A stretch of 53,459 nucleotides of DNA from Ectothiorhodospiraceae bacterium (GCA_007117515.1 SKGQ01000022.1:1-53459); one strand, 5' to 3'. Positions 42,400 to 51,428 are shown, counted from the stretch's first letter. Notes: a model not told the origin generated them from the letters alone. Made by a program: numbers and translations.

Positions 42400-44534
42400 T
42401 GCGGGCACGCAACCTGGCCATTATCCTGTGCGCGCTGCAAACCCTGTTCGCGGTCGCTGTCCTGGTGATCTCCGTGCGCTATGTGATCAGCAACGACGTT
42501 GGCGATGGCGCCGGCCCCGGACTTGTTCTCACGCTTGCCACACTGCTGCTGGCGACCTGCGGGTTTCTCTGTTGGCTGACTCTCGAGCGTCTGGTCATGC
42601 GACCGGGGCGCAAGCTCGCGCGCGGTATCAATGCGCTGCTTGAATCCCGCAACGTCGAGCAGGAACTGGTGCTGCCCGGGCGCCATGCCCTGGCAGAGCT
42701 TGCGCCGGCGGTGACCGCGCTGGCTGATGCGCTGCGCTTGTCCCGCCGCGAAACCCACAAGGCGATGCAGTCGGCCACTGCCGATCTTTCCGAGCAGAAG
42801 GCCTGGCTGGAAGTGATTCTGCAGGGACTCACCGAGGGTGTGCTGGTCTGCAACAAGCAACATCAAATCATGCTCTACAACCGGTCGGCCGTGTCGATCC
42901 TCGGTCAGCCCGAGGCCATCGGCCTCGGTCGACCGCTGCATGGCGTGCTTTCCAGGGCGCCGTTGCAGCACACCATGGAGCGTCTGGAGTGGCGCCACCA
43001 GCGGCAGGACGACCAGCCCATCGAGTTCTCGGCACCTTTCGTCTGCACCAGCGTCGATTCGCAGCGCATGTTCCACGGCCGTATGGCGTTGATGCAGGAA
43101 CATGATGGCTCGATCAACGGTTATCTGGTCACGTTGGTGGATATCTCCGCTGACCTTGGTCGTATGGCGCAGATCGATAATGTCCGCCGCGTCCTGACCC
43201 GGGATCTGCGCGGCATGGTCGGTAACCTCCGCGCGGCGGCAGAAACCAGCATGGCCTATCCGGACATGTCAGCCGAAGAGCGGGCCTCGTTTGATCAGGT
43301 CATCAACAAGGAAAGCGAGCGCCTCAGCGACGCCATCGACGATCTGGCAAAACAGATTCATGGTTACAACATGAGTCGCTGGCCGATGGCCGACGTGTTT
43401 GTCGGCGACCTGGTCAACTGCCTGGAGCGTCGCCTGTCGGATCTGCCCACCGTGCACGTGCAACTCGCCGGCACCCCGCTCTGGGTGCATGGCGATAGCC
43501 TGTCATTGATGCTGGCGCTGGATTGTCTGCTCCGGCAACTGCACGAACACACCGGCGCTGAGCTGTTCGAGATGGAATCGCTGCTCGGCGATCGCCGCGT
43601 CTACCTGGACATCAGCTGGGCCGGCAAGCCGTTATCCAGCGATATCCTGAACCGATGGTTCGAACTGCCCTGCGGCTACGGCGAACCGGGTGGTCAGAGT
43701 CTGGGCGATACCCTGGAGCGGCATGGTTGCGAACCCTGGAGTCAGGCTTCGGACCGGGAAGGCCATGCCTCGCTGCGTCTCCCGTTGATGGATTCGCGCC
43801 GACCCCAGTTCATGGATGAGGAGAGGCTTCCCGCGCGGCCGGAGTTCTATGACTTCGGCCTGATGCAGGATTTCCGCGCGCGGGATGCGCTTTCCGACAA
43901 ACGGCTGTCGGATCTCAGCTTCGTGGTATTCGATTGCGAGATGACCGGACTCAACCCGGAGCAGGGTGATGAGATCATTGCCATTGCCGGCGTTCGCGTG
44001 GTCAACGGTCGTGTGCTCACCGGCGAGACCTTCGATCGGCTGATCAATCCCGGGCGGCCAATCCCGGCTGGATCGATTCGCTTTCACGGCATTACCGATC
44101 AGGACGTGGCCGATAAGCCGGCAATTGCTGAGGTGCTGCCGGAGTTCCACACCTTCGCCGGTGACGCGGTGCTGGTGGCGCACAATGCCGCCTTCGACAT
44201 GAAGTTCATCACGCTCAAGCAGCGTCAGGCGGGCGTCAGCTTCGACAATCCGGTGCTGGACACCCTGCTGTTGTCGGCCCTGCTCGAGGGTGAGGAAGAG
44301 AGTCATTCGCTGGATGCCTTGTGTGATCGCTACGGCATCACGATCAGTGGCAGACATACAGCCCTCGGCGACGCGATGGCTACCGCTCGCCTGCTGGTGC
44401 GTTTCATCGAACGCCTGCAGATGCAGGGCAAGACCACGTTGGGCCAGGTGATGCGGGATTCGCACATGGAGGCGGAGCTGCGGCATAGATCAGCGGTGTT
44501 CGGCGCCGGAGATGTCGGTCGAGCGGGTGGCTGA
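42399..44534 (+). CDS. Degenerate sensor kinase-like protein fused to a DEDDh 3'-5' exonuclease
   Basis: 711 aa. Two N-terminal membrane helices (about 5-30 and 40-62), HAMP-like linker, PAS domain (about 135-245: VILQGLTEGVLVCNKQHQIM), a histidine-kinase-like region (about 255-475) and a DnaQ-type exonuclease (about 505-680). The nuclease is complete: DCEMTGL (Asp512, Glu514), NAAFD (Asp600) and HTALGD (His653, Asp658). The kinase region is not: the H-box equivalent TRDLRGMV has Arg268 where the phospho-His should be, and no N box or DxGxG is visible. Related exonuclease genes next to DUF294 and acetate-type symporter genes are known in Pseudomonas and relatives; the sensor fusion puts the nuclease at the membrane. 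Substrate unknown. Confidence 0.85.
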   Translation: MRARNLAIILCALQTLFAVAVLVISVRYVISNDVGDGAGPGLVLTLATLLLATCGFLCWLTLERLVMRPGRKLARGINALLESRNVEQELVLPGRHALAELAPAVTALADALRLSRRETHKAMQSATADLSEQKAWLEVILQGLTEGVLVCNKQHQIMLYNRSAVSILGQPEAIGLGRPLHGVLSRAPLQHTMERLEWRHQRQDDQPIEFSAPFVCTSVDSQRMFHGRMALMQEHDGSINGYLVTLVDISADLGRMAQIDNVRRVLTRDLRGMVGNLRAAAETSMAYPDMSAEERASFDQVINKESERLSDAIDDLAKQIHGYNMSRWPMADVFVGDLVNCLERRLSDLPTVHVQLAGTPLWVHGDSLSLMLALDCLLRQLHEHTGAELFEMESLLGDRRVYLDISWAGKPLSSDILNRWFELPCGYGEPGGQSLGDTLERHGCEPWSQASDREGHASLRLPLMDSRRPQFMDEERLPARPEFYDFGLMQDFRARDALSDKRLSDLSFVVFDCEMTGLNPEQGDEIIAIAGVRVVNGRVLTGETFDRLINPGRPIPAGSIRFHGITDQDVADKPAIAEVLPEFHTFAGDAVLVAHNAAFDMKFITLKQRQAGVSFDNPVLDTLLLSALLEGEEESHSLDALCDRYGITISGRHTALGDAMATARLLVRFIERLQMQGKTTLGQVMRDSHMEAELRHRSAVFGAGDVGRAGG

Positions 44535-44644
44535 GTGGAGTCGATCCCCTTTGAAAGGTTACGTTTGGTTACGTTTTGCTACCTTTGGTAGCAGGGTGGT
44601 AGCGTCGAAGTGACATAATTGACTGATTCACGGGGCGCGGGGGT

Positions 44645-44659
44645 TGGCACGCCAACTGC
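44645..44659 (+). promoter_or_regulatory. Candidate sigma-54 (-24/-12) promoter
   Basis: TGGCACG-CCAA-CTGC matches the consensus TGGCACG-N4-TTGC with one mismatch; the GG and GC doublets are correctly spaced. Predicted start near 44671, between a tandem GGTTACGTTT pair (44557-44576) upstream and the DUF294 ATG at 44698. A similar match occurs by chance inside pilY1, so confidence is moderate. Confidence 0.5.
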
Positions 44660-44697
44660 AACCCTTGCTTGTATTCGGGGGAGAGCACAGCTCGATC

Positions 44698-46629
44698 ATG
44701 AGCGACGATAACGATAACCGGAAACCCCGGGCGGACGCGGAAGACGACACGGTTCAGGCGTTCTTGCGCCAGTACGCACCGTTCGACGAGATGAGCGAAG
44801 AGCACCTCGCGTATCTGACGGAGCGGTTGCAAGAGCGGCGATACGGGGTCGGCGACCAGGTCGGTCCGCAGGATGGCAAGCCGGCACAGAGTCTGTGCAT
44901 CATCCGCAGTGGGCGCGTTACCGGCGCCCGCGTTGAAGAAGGGCGGCGTCTGGTCGCGGATTCAGAGATGTTTGCCGGGGAGTGCTTTCCGGTAGGCGAG
45001 TTGCTCAGCGGCAGAAGTCTGCGGCGGGCTTTTGAGGCGGTGGAGCAGACCGTCTGTCTGGAACTTCCGCGGAAAGATTTTCAGCATTTGCTGCGGGATT
45101 CAGATCCGTTTCATGCGTTTTGCACGCGGCGCCTTTCGCATACGCTGGACCGTCTGCTGGAGGAGGCGGACAAGGCCGGGCTGAAAGGTCTGGGTGGTGG
45201 CGATACCTCGCTGGATATCCAACTCGGCGAGCGCTTGCGGCGAGAGCCTGTGAGCTGCGCGCCAGACAGCAGCATTCGTGACGCGCTGCAGGCCATGGCC
45301 GACGCGCATGTCGGCAGTATGGTGGTTGTCGATCAGGCAGGATCGCCGGTCGGGGTTTTCACGCTGAATGATTTGCTGCGACGTGTGGCGCTGCCGGAGA
45401 CCAGGCTGGATCAGGCAATCCGCACGGTGATGTCGACGAAGCCGGTCACGCTGCGGTCGACGGCCTTCGCTTTCGAGGCGGCAATGGTGATGGCGCAGAA
45501 CCGGATCCACCATGTCTGCGTGGTGGACGAGGGGCGGCTCAGGGGCGTGATCTCCGAACGGGATCTGTTTTCCTTGCAGCGGGTCGGTCTGGTCACGCTT
45601 ACCCGCACCATCAAGCGGGCGGGAACCGTCGACGCGCTGGTGCCGTTGCAGGCGGATATCCATGCCCTGGTCGGGCAGATGATTGACCAGGGCATCAAGG
45701 TCAGCCAGATCATGCAGATGATCACGCTCCTGAACGACCATATCTGCGAGCGTGTCATTGAGCTCTGTCTGCAGGACAACGACGATGATCTGGCGGATGT
45801 GAACTTTTGCTGGTTGGCGTTTGGCAGCGAAGGTCGGCGCGAGCAGACGCTGAAGACGGACCAGGACAACGGCATCCTGTTCGATGTGCCGGAAGGTGGC
45901 AGCGCCGATCAGATCCGGCATCGGCTGCTGCCGATGGCTGATCGGATCAACCAGGCGCTGGACCGTTGCGGTTATCCGCTGTGTACGGGCAACATCATGG
46001 CGGGCAACCCGGAATGCTGCCTGTCACGCGAGGAGTGGGAGCAGCGATTCCGGCGCTGGATTGAGCAGGGTACGCCGGAACATCTGCTCAAAGCGGCTAT
46101 TTTCTTCGACTTCCGGGTGATTTATGGCCCGGACGAGGATGCCGAGGCGATGCGCCGGACGCTATTCGAATACACGCGGCGCAACAGCAGATTCAGACAA
46201 CAGATGGCGGCGAACGCGCTGAAAAACCGACCGCCACTCGGCATCATCCGTGACTTCGTCACACGGAGCCACGGTGAGCAGCGCAACGTCATTGATCTGA
46301 AAATCAACGGGGTGACTCCATTTGTCGACGCAGCGCGGATTTTCTCGCTGGCCCACGGTCTGCCCGCGACCAATACTGTGGACAGGCTGCGACAGGGCGC
46401 CGAAGCGGGCGCGCTCTCGGACGGCGACGTGGAGGCCTGGGTGATTGCTTATCATTACATTCAGGTCCTGCGCACGCGGCAGCATCAGAAACAGGGTTTG
46501 GCCGGTGAGGAGTTGACCAATCATGTGGCACCGAACCAACTGAATGAGCTTGATAGGAAAATTCTCAAGGAGGCATTTCGGGAGGCAAGAAAACTGCAAT
46601 CAAAACTGACATCGGACTATCAATTGTAG
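44698..46629 (+). CDS. cNMP-binding/CBS/DUF294 nucleotidyltransferase-like protein
   Basis: 643 aa cytosolic regulator. A cyclic-nucleotide-binding-like domain (about 30-150), paired CBS domains (about 185-300: DALQAMADAHVGSMVVVDQA and VMAQNRIHHVCVVDEGRLRG), then a GlnD-like nucleotidyltransferase domain (LAFGSEGRREQTLKTDQDNG, about 373-392, with the DxD pair) and the DUF294 C-terminal helical domain. ATG 44698 is chosen because the TTG upstream overlaps the candidate promoter. Architecture matches proteins found beside DUF4212/SSS transporters. GlnD similarity suggests it modifies a protein with a nucleotide, but this is unproven. Confidence 0.9.
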   Translation: MSDDNDNRKPRADAEDDTVQAFLRQYAPFDEMSEEHLAYLTERLQERRYGVGDQVGPQDGKPAQSLCIIRSGRVTGARVEEGRRLVADSEMFAGECFPVGELLSGRSLRRAFEAVEQTVCLELPRKDFQHLLRDSDPFHAFCTRRLSHTLDRLLEEADKAGLKGLGGGDTSLDIQLGERLRREPVSCAPDSSIRDALQAMADAHVGSMVVVDQAGSPVGVFTLNDLLRRVALPETRLDQAIRTVMSTKPVTLRSTAFAFEAAMVMAQNRIHHVCVVDEGRLRGVISERDLFSLQRVGLVTLTRTIKRAGTVDALVPLQADIHALVGQMIDQGIKVSQIMQMITLLNDHICERVIELCLQDNDDDLADVNFCWLAFGSEGRREQTLKTDQDNGILFDVPEGGSADQIRHRLLPMADRINQALDRCGYPLCTGNIMAGNPECCLSREEWEQRFRRWIEQGTPEHLLKAAIFFDFRVIYGPDEDAEAMRRTLFEYTRRNSRFRQQMAANALKNRPPLGIIRDFVTRSHGEQRNVIDLKINGVTPFVDAARIFSLAHGLPATNTVDRLRQGAEAGALSDGDVEAWVIAYHYIQVLRTRQHQKQGLAGEELTNHVAPNQLNELDRKILKEAFREARKLQSKLTSDYQL

Positions 46630-46704
46630 TGGTTGGACTGATGATAATTACAGCAAACGGACTTGCAATAATCCTTTCGTCCTAGGAAAGAGGAGTGTCA
46701 ATAA

Positions 46705-46980
46705 ATGTCTGATTCCGGAAATCAGCCGACAAAGGACAGAGGCGAATACTGGCAGAAGAACTTGAAGATCATTGCCGGTTGCCTTTTTGTTTGGGCCTTC
46801 GTAGGTCTTGGTCTGGGTATCGTCTTCGCCGATTTTCTGAATAACTTCAGTATCGGCGGTTATCCCCTTGGATTCTGGTTCGCGCAACAAGGCTCGATCT
46901 ATACCTTTCTGGTGATCATTTTTTATTACGCCTGGCGCATGAACAAGCTGGACCAGGAATACGACGTCTACGAACACTGA
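46705..46980 (+). CDS. DUF4212 small subunit of sodium:solute symporter
   Basis: 91 aa and two membrane helices. YWQKNLKIIAGCLFVWAFVG, then IGGYPLGFWFAQQGSIYTFL and YYAWRMNKLDQEYDVYE, are the DUF4212 hallmarks. Such proteins sit directly before acetate/carboxylate SSS transporters and are thought to be their small subunit. GAGGAG lies ten bases upstream of the ATG. The symporter follows after 11 bp. Confidence 0.93.
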   Translation: MSDSGNQPTKDRGEYWQKNLKIIAGCLFVWAFVGLGLGIVFADFLNNFSIGGYPLGFWFAQQGSIYTFLVIIFYYAWRMNKLDQEYDVYEH

Positions 46981-46991
46981 GGTGAGCGACA

Positions 46992-48773
46992 ATGGAAGGT
47001 TCTCAACAAATAATTAACCTGCTTGTTGTCGGGGTCACGTTTGCGCTCTACATCGGTATCGCAATCTGGGCCCGCACCAGCAGCACCAGCGAGTTCTACG
47101 TTGCCGGCAAGGGGATCAACCCGGTCGCCAACGGTATGGCCACGGCGGCCGACTGGATGTCAGCGGCAAGCTTCATCTCCATGGCCGGTCTTATCGCGTT
47201 CCTCGGCTTCACCGGGGGTGCGTATCTGATGGGGTGGACCGGCGGTTACGTGCTGATGGCACTGCTGCTTGCTCCGTATCTGCGCAAGTTCGGCAAGTTC
47301 ACGGTGCCCGAGTTCATCGGCGACCGGTTCTACTCGACAACCGCGCGCGTGGTGGCGGTCATCTGTCTGCTGGTCATTTCCATCACCTACGTTATCGGGC
47401 AGATGCGTGGTGTCGGTATCGCCTTCGCCAATATCCTCGAAGTGCCCCTGACCGTGGGTCTGATCTCCGGCATGTTCGTGGTGTTCCTGTACGCGGTGTT
47501 TGGCGGCATGAAGGGTATTACCTACACCCAGATCGCCCAGTACTGCGTCATGATCTTCGCGTATACGGTGCCGGCGGTGTTCATCAGCCTGATCATCACC
47601 GGTGTACCGATCCCGCAGATCGGCCTGGGCAGCACCATGACGGGTTCCGAAACCCATCTGCTGACGGCGCTGGACCAGACGCTGGTGGATCTCGGCTTCA
47701 CCCAGTACACCGCCACGGAGGGCGGCATGAGCATGCTCAACATGTTCCTGCTGACCGTTTCGCTGATGATCGGTACGGCGGGTCTTCCGCACGTTATCGT
47801 GCGTTTCTTCACCGTGCCGAGAATCCGTGATGCGCGGAAATCCGCCGGCTGGGCCTTGTTCTTCATCGCCATTCTCTACACCACTGCTCCGGCCGTGGGT
47901 GCGATGGCGACCTGGAACCTGCTTGACACCATGATCCTGGACCGCCAGGCGATCGGTGAAGAGGAGTCCCACCTGCGCTACGCCGATCAGCCTGCCTGGA
48001 TGGAGCGCTGGGGCGAGACCGGTCTGCTGGCTTTCGAGGACAAGAACGAGGACGGCCGGATCCAGTACTACAACGCGGCCAACGAAGAGTTTGCCGCGAT
48101 GGCTGAGGAGGAATACGGCTGGGAAGGCTCCGAGTTGACCCGGCTGGACCGCGACATCATCGTTCTGGCCAACCCGGAAATTGCCGGGCTACCCACCTGG
48201 ATCATCGCCCTGGTGGCGGCCGGCGGCATTGCAGCGGCACTGTCTACAGCGGCAGGTCTGCTGCTGGCGATATCGTCGTCGATTTCCCATGACTTGCTGA
48301 AAGGGGTGTTCAAGCCGGACATCACCGAGAAGGGGGAAATGCTGGCGGCGCGTCTCAGTATGGCGGGTGCCATTCTGCTGGCCGGTTACCTGGGCTTGAA
48401 TCCACCAGGGTTCGCGGCCGAGGTGGTGGCGTTGGCCTTTGGTCTGGCGGCAGCCAGTCTGTTCCCGACCCTGATGATGGGTATCTTCTACAAGAAGATG
48501 AACCGGGAAGGTGCCATCGCCGGCATGCTGGCCGGTCTGGTGGTGACACTGGCCTATATCTTCACCTACAAGGGCTTCCTGTTCTTCCCGCAGCTCGCGC
48601 TGCTGCCGGATAATGCCGATTACTGGTTGTTCGGCATCAACCCGGGCAGCTTCGGGGTGATCGGGGCAATTGCGAACGTGGTCGTGTCCTTCGTGGTGGC
48701 CAAGGTGACGGCACCGCCGCCGGCACACATCCAGGCGCTGGTGGAAAGCGTCCGCGTGCCGCGGGCCGACTGA
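46992..48773 (+). CDS. Sodium:solute symporter (acetate-type, VC_2705-like)
   Basis: 593 aa SSS (SLC5) transporter with about 13 helices; imports a small carboxylate with Na+. FYVAGKGINPVANGMATAAD and WMSAASFISMAGLIAFLGFT match the ActP-like subfamily, and AGGIAAALSTAAGLLLAISS carries the Na+-site Ser/Thr residues. An extra hydrophilic block of about 80 residues (roughly 320-400) includes DKNEDGRIQYYN (350-361), which resembles an EF-hand loop. GAGGTGAG precedes the ATG. A terminator follows. Confidence 0.92.
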   Translation: MEGSQQIINLLVVGVTFALYIGIAIWARTSSTSEFYVAGKGINPVANGMATAADWMSAASFISMAGLIAFLGFTGGAYLMGWTGGYVLMALLLAPYLRKFGKFTVPEFIGDRFYSTTARVVAVICLLVISITYVIGQMRGVGIAFANILEVPLTVGLISGMFVVFLYAVFGGMKGITYTQIAQYCVMIFAYTVPAVFISLIITGVPIPQIGLGSTMTGSETHLLTALDQTLVDLGFTQYTATEGGMSMLNMFLLTVSLMIGTAGLPHVIVRFFTVPRIRDARKSAGWALFFIAILYTTAPAVGAMATWNLLDTMILDRQAIGEEESHLRYADQPAWMERWGETGLLAFEDKNEDGRIQYYNAANEEFAAMAEEEYGWEGSELTRLDRDIIVLANPEIAGLPTWIIALVAAGGIAAALSTAAGLLLAISSSISHDLLKGVFKPDITEKGEMLAARLSMAGAILLAGYLGLNPPGFAAEVVALAFGLAAASLFPTLMMGIFYKKMNREGAIAGMLAGLVVTLAYIFTYKGFLFFPQLALLPDNADYWLFGINPGSFGVIGAIANVVVSFVVAKVTAPPPAHIQALVESVRVPRAD

Positions 48774-48829
48774 CCGCCTTGCCCGCTCGGTAGCCGCGAT
48801 CCGGCGGCTACCGGTCTGGAGTGAATCAG

Positions 48830-48855
48830 AAGCCCGCCATCCGGCGGGCTTTTTT
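48830..48855 (+). terminator. Rho-independent terminator after the symporter
   Basis: AAGCCCGCC (48830-48838), loop ATCC, GGCGGGCTT (48843-48851), and T residues to 48855. It closes the DUF294-DUF4212-symporter operon. Confidence 0.92.
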
Positions 48856-48925
48856 GTGTCCGCGTTTGCCAGTTGAGGCGAGTCCTGCGATACCGTGAAG
48901 AGAGCCTGGAGCGGAGCGTGCAGCG

Positions 48926-49987
48926 ATGACAGCGGACTGGAAGCAACAGCGGGCGGGACTGCGGCAGCGCTTGCAGGATGCCAGCGGCATACCCGCGCTG
49001 GCCGCGGTTGCCGGAGAGTTCCCGGCGTTTCAGGCGAGCATGCAGTTGCAGGCCGTCGATGCGGTGGAACAGGCACGGCAGACGACGGGGCTGATGGACC
49101 GGCTCACCCGGAGGATCATTCACCATGTGGTGGCTGGCCGCGACCGCCCTGCACCTGGCGCCTGGGCGTGGCTGGCCTGTGGCTCCCAGGGGCGTGGCGA
49201 GCAGACGGTCCACACTGATCAGGACAACGCACTGGTTTACGCTGACGGCTTGGCGGCTGCGGCCGATGAATGGTTTGCCGAAACTGCCAGGCAGATCAGC
49301 AAAGGCCTCGACGCTTGCGGCCTGGCGTATTGTCCCGGAGGGGTAGGGCCTGCCAACCAGGAGTGGCGGCGGCCGGTCAGTAGCTGGCGGCGCGCGATGC
49401 TGAATGTGATCCGCTATCCGGAAAACCGTGCCGTCATGCTGGCCACCCATTATCTGGACTTGCGGGTAATCGATGGCCCAGCCGAGTTATTCGATCCCCT
49501 TCGCAACGAAACGCTGACTGTTGCCAGCGACAACAGACGGTTCATGGCTCGTCTGCGGCACGGGGCAACTCGACCTGCACCGCCGCTCAACGTGTTCGGG
49601 CGACTGCGGACGGCCTGGTTCGGCAAGAATGCCGGACGGCTGGATCTGAAGCAGGGCGGTATTCTGCCGTTGGTGCAACTGGCGCGTTGTTATGCGGTCC
49701 GGGGCGGTTTGCCGGCGCTGCATACGCTGGATCGCCTGCAGCAGGCGCGGGCCGCCGGATTGCTGAGTGAAGCAGGGGCGGACGGGTTGCGCCAGGCTTA
49801 TACCAGCCTGACGAGAATCCGCGCGCGCCTGCATGCCGAGTCCATTCAGGACGGGAAGTCCCTGCACAATCAACTGCCAATCAGCCGCATGACGTCGGCG
49901 GAGCAGTCCGATTTGCGTTGTGCCTTTCGCAGCATTGCCACGATGCAGCAGGCACTGCGCCAGGCCGTGCTTGGCGAAGGACTGTGA
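48926..49987 (+). CDS. Second DUF294 nucleotidyltransferase-like protein, without sensor domains
   Basis: 353 aa. LACGSQGRGEQTVHTDQDNA is the same nucleotidyltransferase motif as in the 643-aa protein, followed by the DUF294 C-terminal helical domain (RLDLKQGGILPLVQLARCYA, then LHTLDRLQQARAAGL). The cNMP and CBS domains are missing; the N-terminal 90 residues are a helical stretch. It lies beyond the symporter terminator, so it needs its own promoter. It is probably a paralogue of the large protein, and the pair brackets the transporter genes. Confidence 0.85.
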   Translation: MTADWKQQRAGLRQRLQDASGIPALAAVAGEFPAFQASMQLQAVDAVEQARQTTGLMDRLTRRIIHHVVAGRDRPAPGAWAWLACGSQGRGEQTVHTDQDNALVYADGLAAAADEWFAETARQISKGLDACGLAYCPGGVGPANQEWRRPVSSWRRAMLNVIRYPENRAVMLATHYLDLRVIDGPAELFDPLRNETLTVASDNRRFMARLRHGATRPAPPLNVFGRLRTAWFGKNAGRLDLKQGGILPLVQLARCYAVRGGLPALHTLDRLQQARAAGLLSEAGADGLRQAYTSLTRIRARLHAESIQDGKSLHNQLPISRMTSAEQSDLRCAFRSIATMQQALRQAVLGEGL

Positions 49988-49991
49988 TGGC

Positions 49992-51428
49992 TCAGCTTTC
50001 CTTGCGCACCGTCAGCGTGACCTCTCCGGAACGCAGATGCCGGCCGTCCATCGGGATGCGAATGACGTCATCGGTGTAGCGTTGCCCCTGTCGCGGCGCA
50101 TCGCTCTCCAGGCTGCCCCAGCCCGCGCGAATCAACCGACCTTCGCCGCCATCCTGGTCTCGAATGCCGATGGTCAATGAATCCGAGAACAGGTGTTCGC
50201 CCGAGAAATGGCGATCGCGCACCACGCGCCGTTCCCGCACGAACACCGGCAGGATGCGCAGCCGCACCTGGAAGAACGAATATTTCTCGCGAGCCTGCGG
50301 CCGGAATCCGCGCATCAGGAACACGCGGAACAGGGTCTCGCGGCCGTTCTCCAGCGCGCTCGGCGTGGACCGGATCGCCGAACCATCCTCCTCGCGTTGA
50401 TCGGTCATGGTCACCTCTTCACCGCGGATTACCACCTGGGTCTCGATCAGCAGGTGACGCAGCTCCCCGTTGTCCCGGAGTGCATCGTCCAGTAACAGGT
50501 TCTCGACCGCGATCTCGACGCTGGTATCGCCGAACAGGAAGCGTTGCAGATTCTGATAGGCCTCGTCGGAATTGACCATGCCCAGCGGGCCGCTGTGCGC
50601 GCGGAAGACGAAGGCGCGGCTGCTGTTGCGGACGTAGGCATGCTCCATCTTCACCAGACCATCGCTGCGCGGGCCAACCGCGAGCCGTGCCATGTTGTAG
50701 TCCTGGTGATTGGTGCCGATAAGCGAGAACACCTTCGCAGGCGGGAAATGGCTGATCTCATGCAGCCTGTCGTCTCCCCAGTCGTCGGGCAGGCGCAGGT
50801 ACTCCCGCATCCGGCGGGGGCCGAAAGTGTCGGCATCGTTGATGCCGAACAGGTCGCGCAGTGTGGTGGCGAAACCCAGGCCGGTCCGGAAATGAATGCC
50901 ACCATGCGGCGTGCCATACGTGAACAGGCGATCGACCCGTTCTTCTGCCCGATTCCTGAGGGTGCGCTGGATCAGGCTGCGACAGACCAGGCCGCCCATG
51001 GAGTGGGCGACCAGGTGCACGCGCGGTGCGCCGCTGCGCCGTATCACGTATTCGATCAAACGGCCCAGGTCGACGGCCAGTTCCTCGATGGGATCGCGGC
51101 GGCCATCGCCGATCTCGCGGGAGGTCTGGTCGTAATAGCGGTAGATCCAGATCGACCTGCGTGGCACATCATCGTCCGGCTCTCCGCGCAGGATATCCAC
51201 TTCACCGTCACGTACACGGGCAAAATAGTCGGTATAGCCATGGTCACGGATCAGGCGGACCAGCGGGCTCTCGAAGATCCGGAACTCCGGGTCGCCATCG
51301 GCGCCGGTCCGGATCTTGGTACTGCCCAGGTTGAAGCCGTAGTAGGGCAGATCGACGGTGGACTCCACCAGCCCCTGGTTACCGGCATAGCCCCGCACAT
51401 AGATAATCGGCAGGTAACGGTCTTCCAT
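49992..51428 (-). CDS. Alpha/beta hydrolase, lipase/esterase-like
   Basis: 478 aa without signal peptide. YLPIIYVRGYAGNQG near the N-terminus and VHLVAHSMGGLVCRSL with Ser143 define a lipase-type nucleophile elbow; TYGTPHGGIHF follows as in PGAP1/LCAT-like hydrolases. The last roughly 150 residues (about 330-478) form a beta-rich extra domain (FFQVRLRILPVFVRERRVV). Function may be a cytoplasmic esterase or phospholipase; its substrate is unknown. Convergent with the DUF294 gene, 4 bp apart. Confidence 0.82.
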   Translation of the reverse strand: MEDRYLPIIYVRGYAGNQGLVESTVDLPYYGFNLGSTKIRTGADGDPEFRIFESPLVRLIRDHGYTDYFARVRDGEVDILRGEPDDDVPRRSIWIYRYYDQTSREIGDGRRDPIEELAVDLGRLIEYVIRRSGAPRVHLVAHSMGGLVCRSLIQRTLRNRAEERVDRLFTYGTPHGGIHFRTGLGFATTLRDLFGINDADTFGPRRMREYLRLPDDWGDDRLHEISHFPPAKVFSLIGTNHQDYNMARLAVGPRSDGLVKMEHAYVRNSSRAFVFRAHSGPLGMVNSDEAYQNLQRFLFGDTSVEIAVENLLLDDALRDNGELRHLLIETQVVIRGEEVTMTDQREEDGSAIRSTPSALENGRETLFRVFLMRGFRPQAREKYSFFQVRLRILPVFVRERRVVRDRHFSGEHLFSDSLTIGIRDQDGGEGRLIRAGWGSLESDAPRQGQRYTDDVIRIPMDGRHLRSGEVTLTVRKES

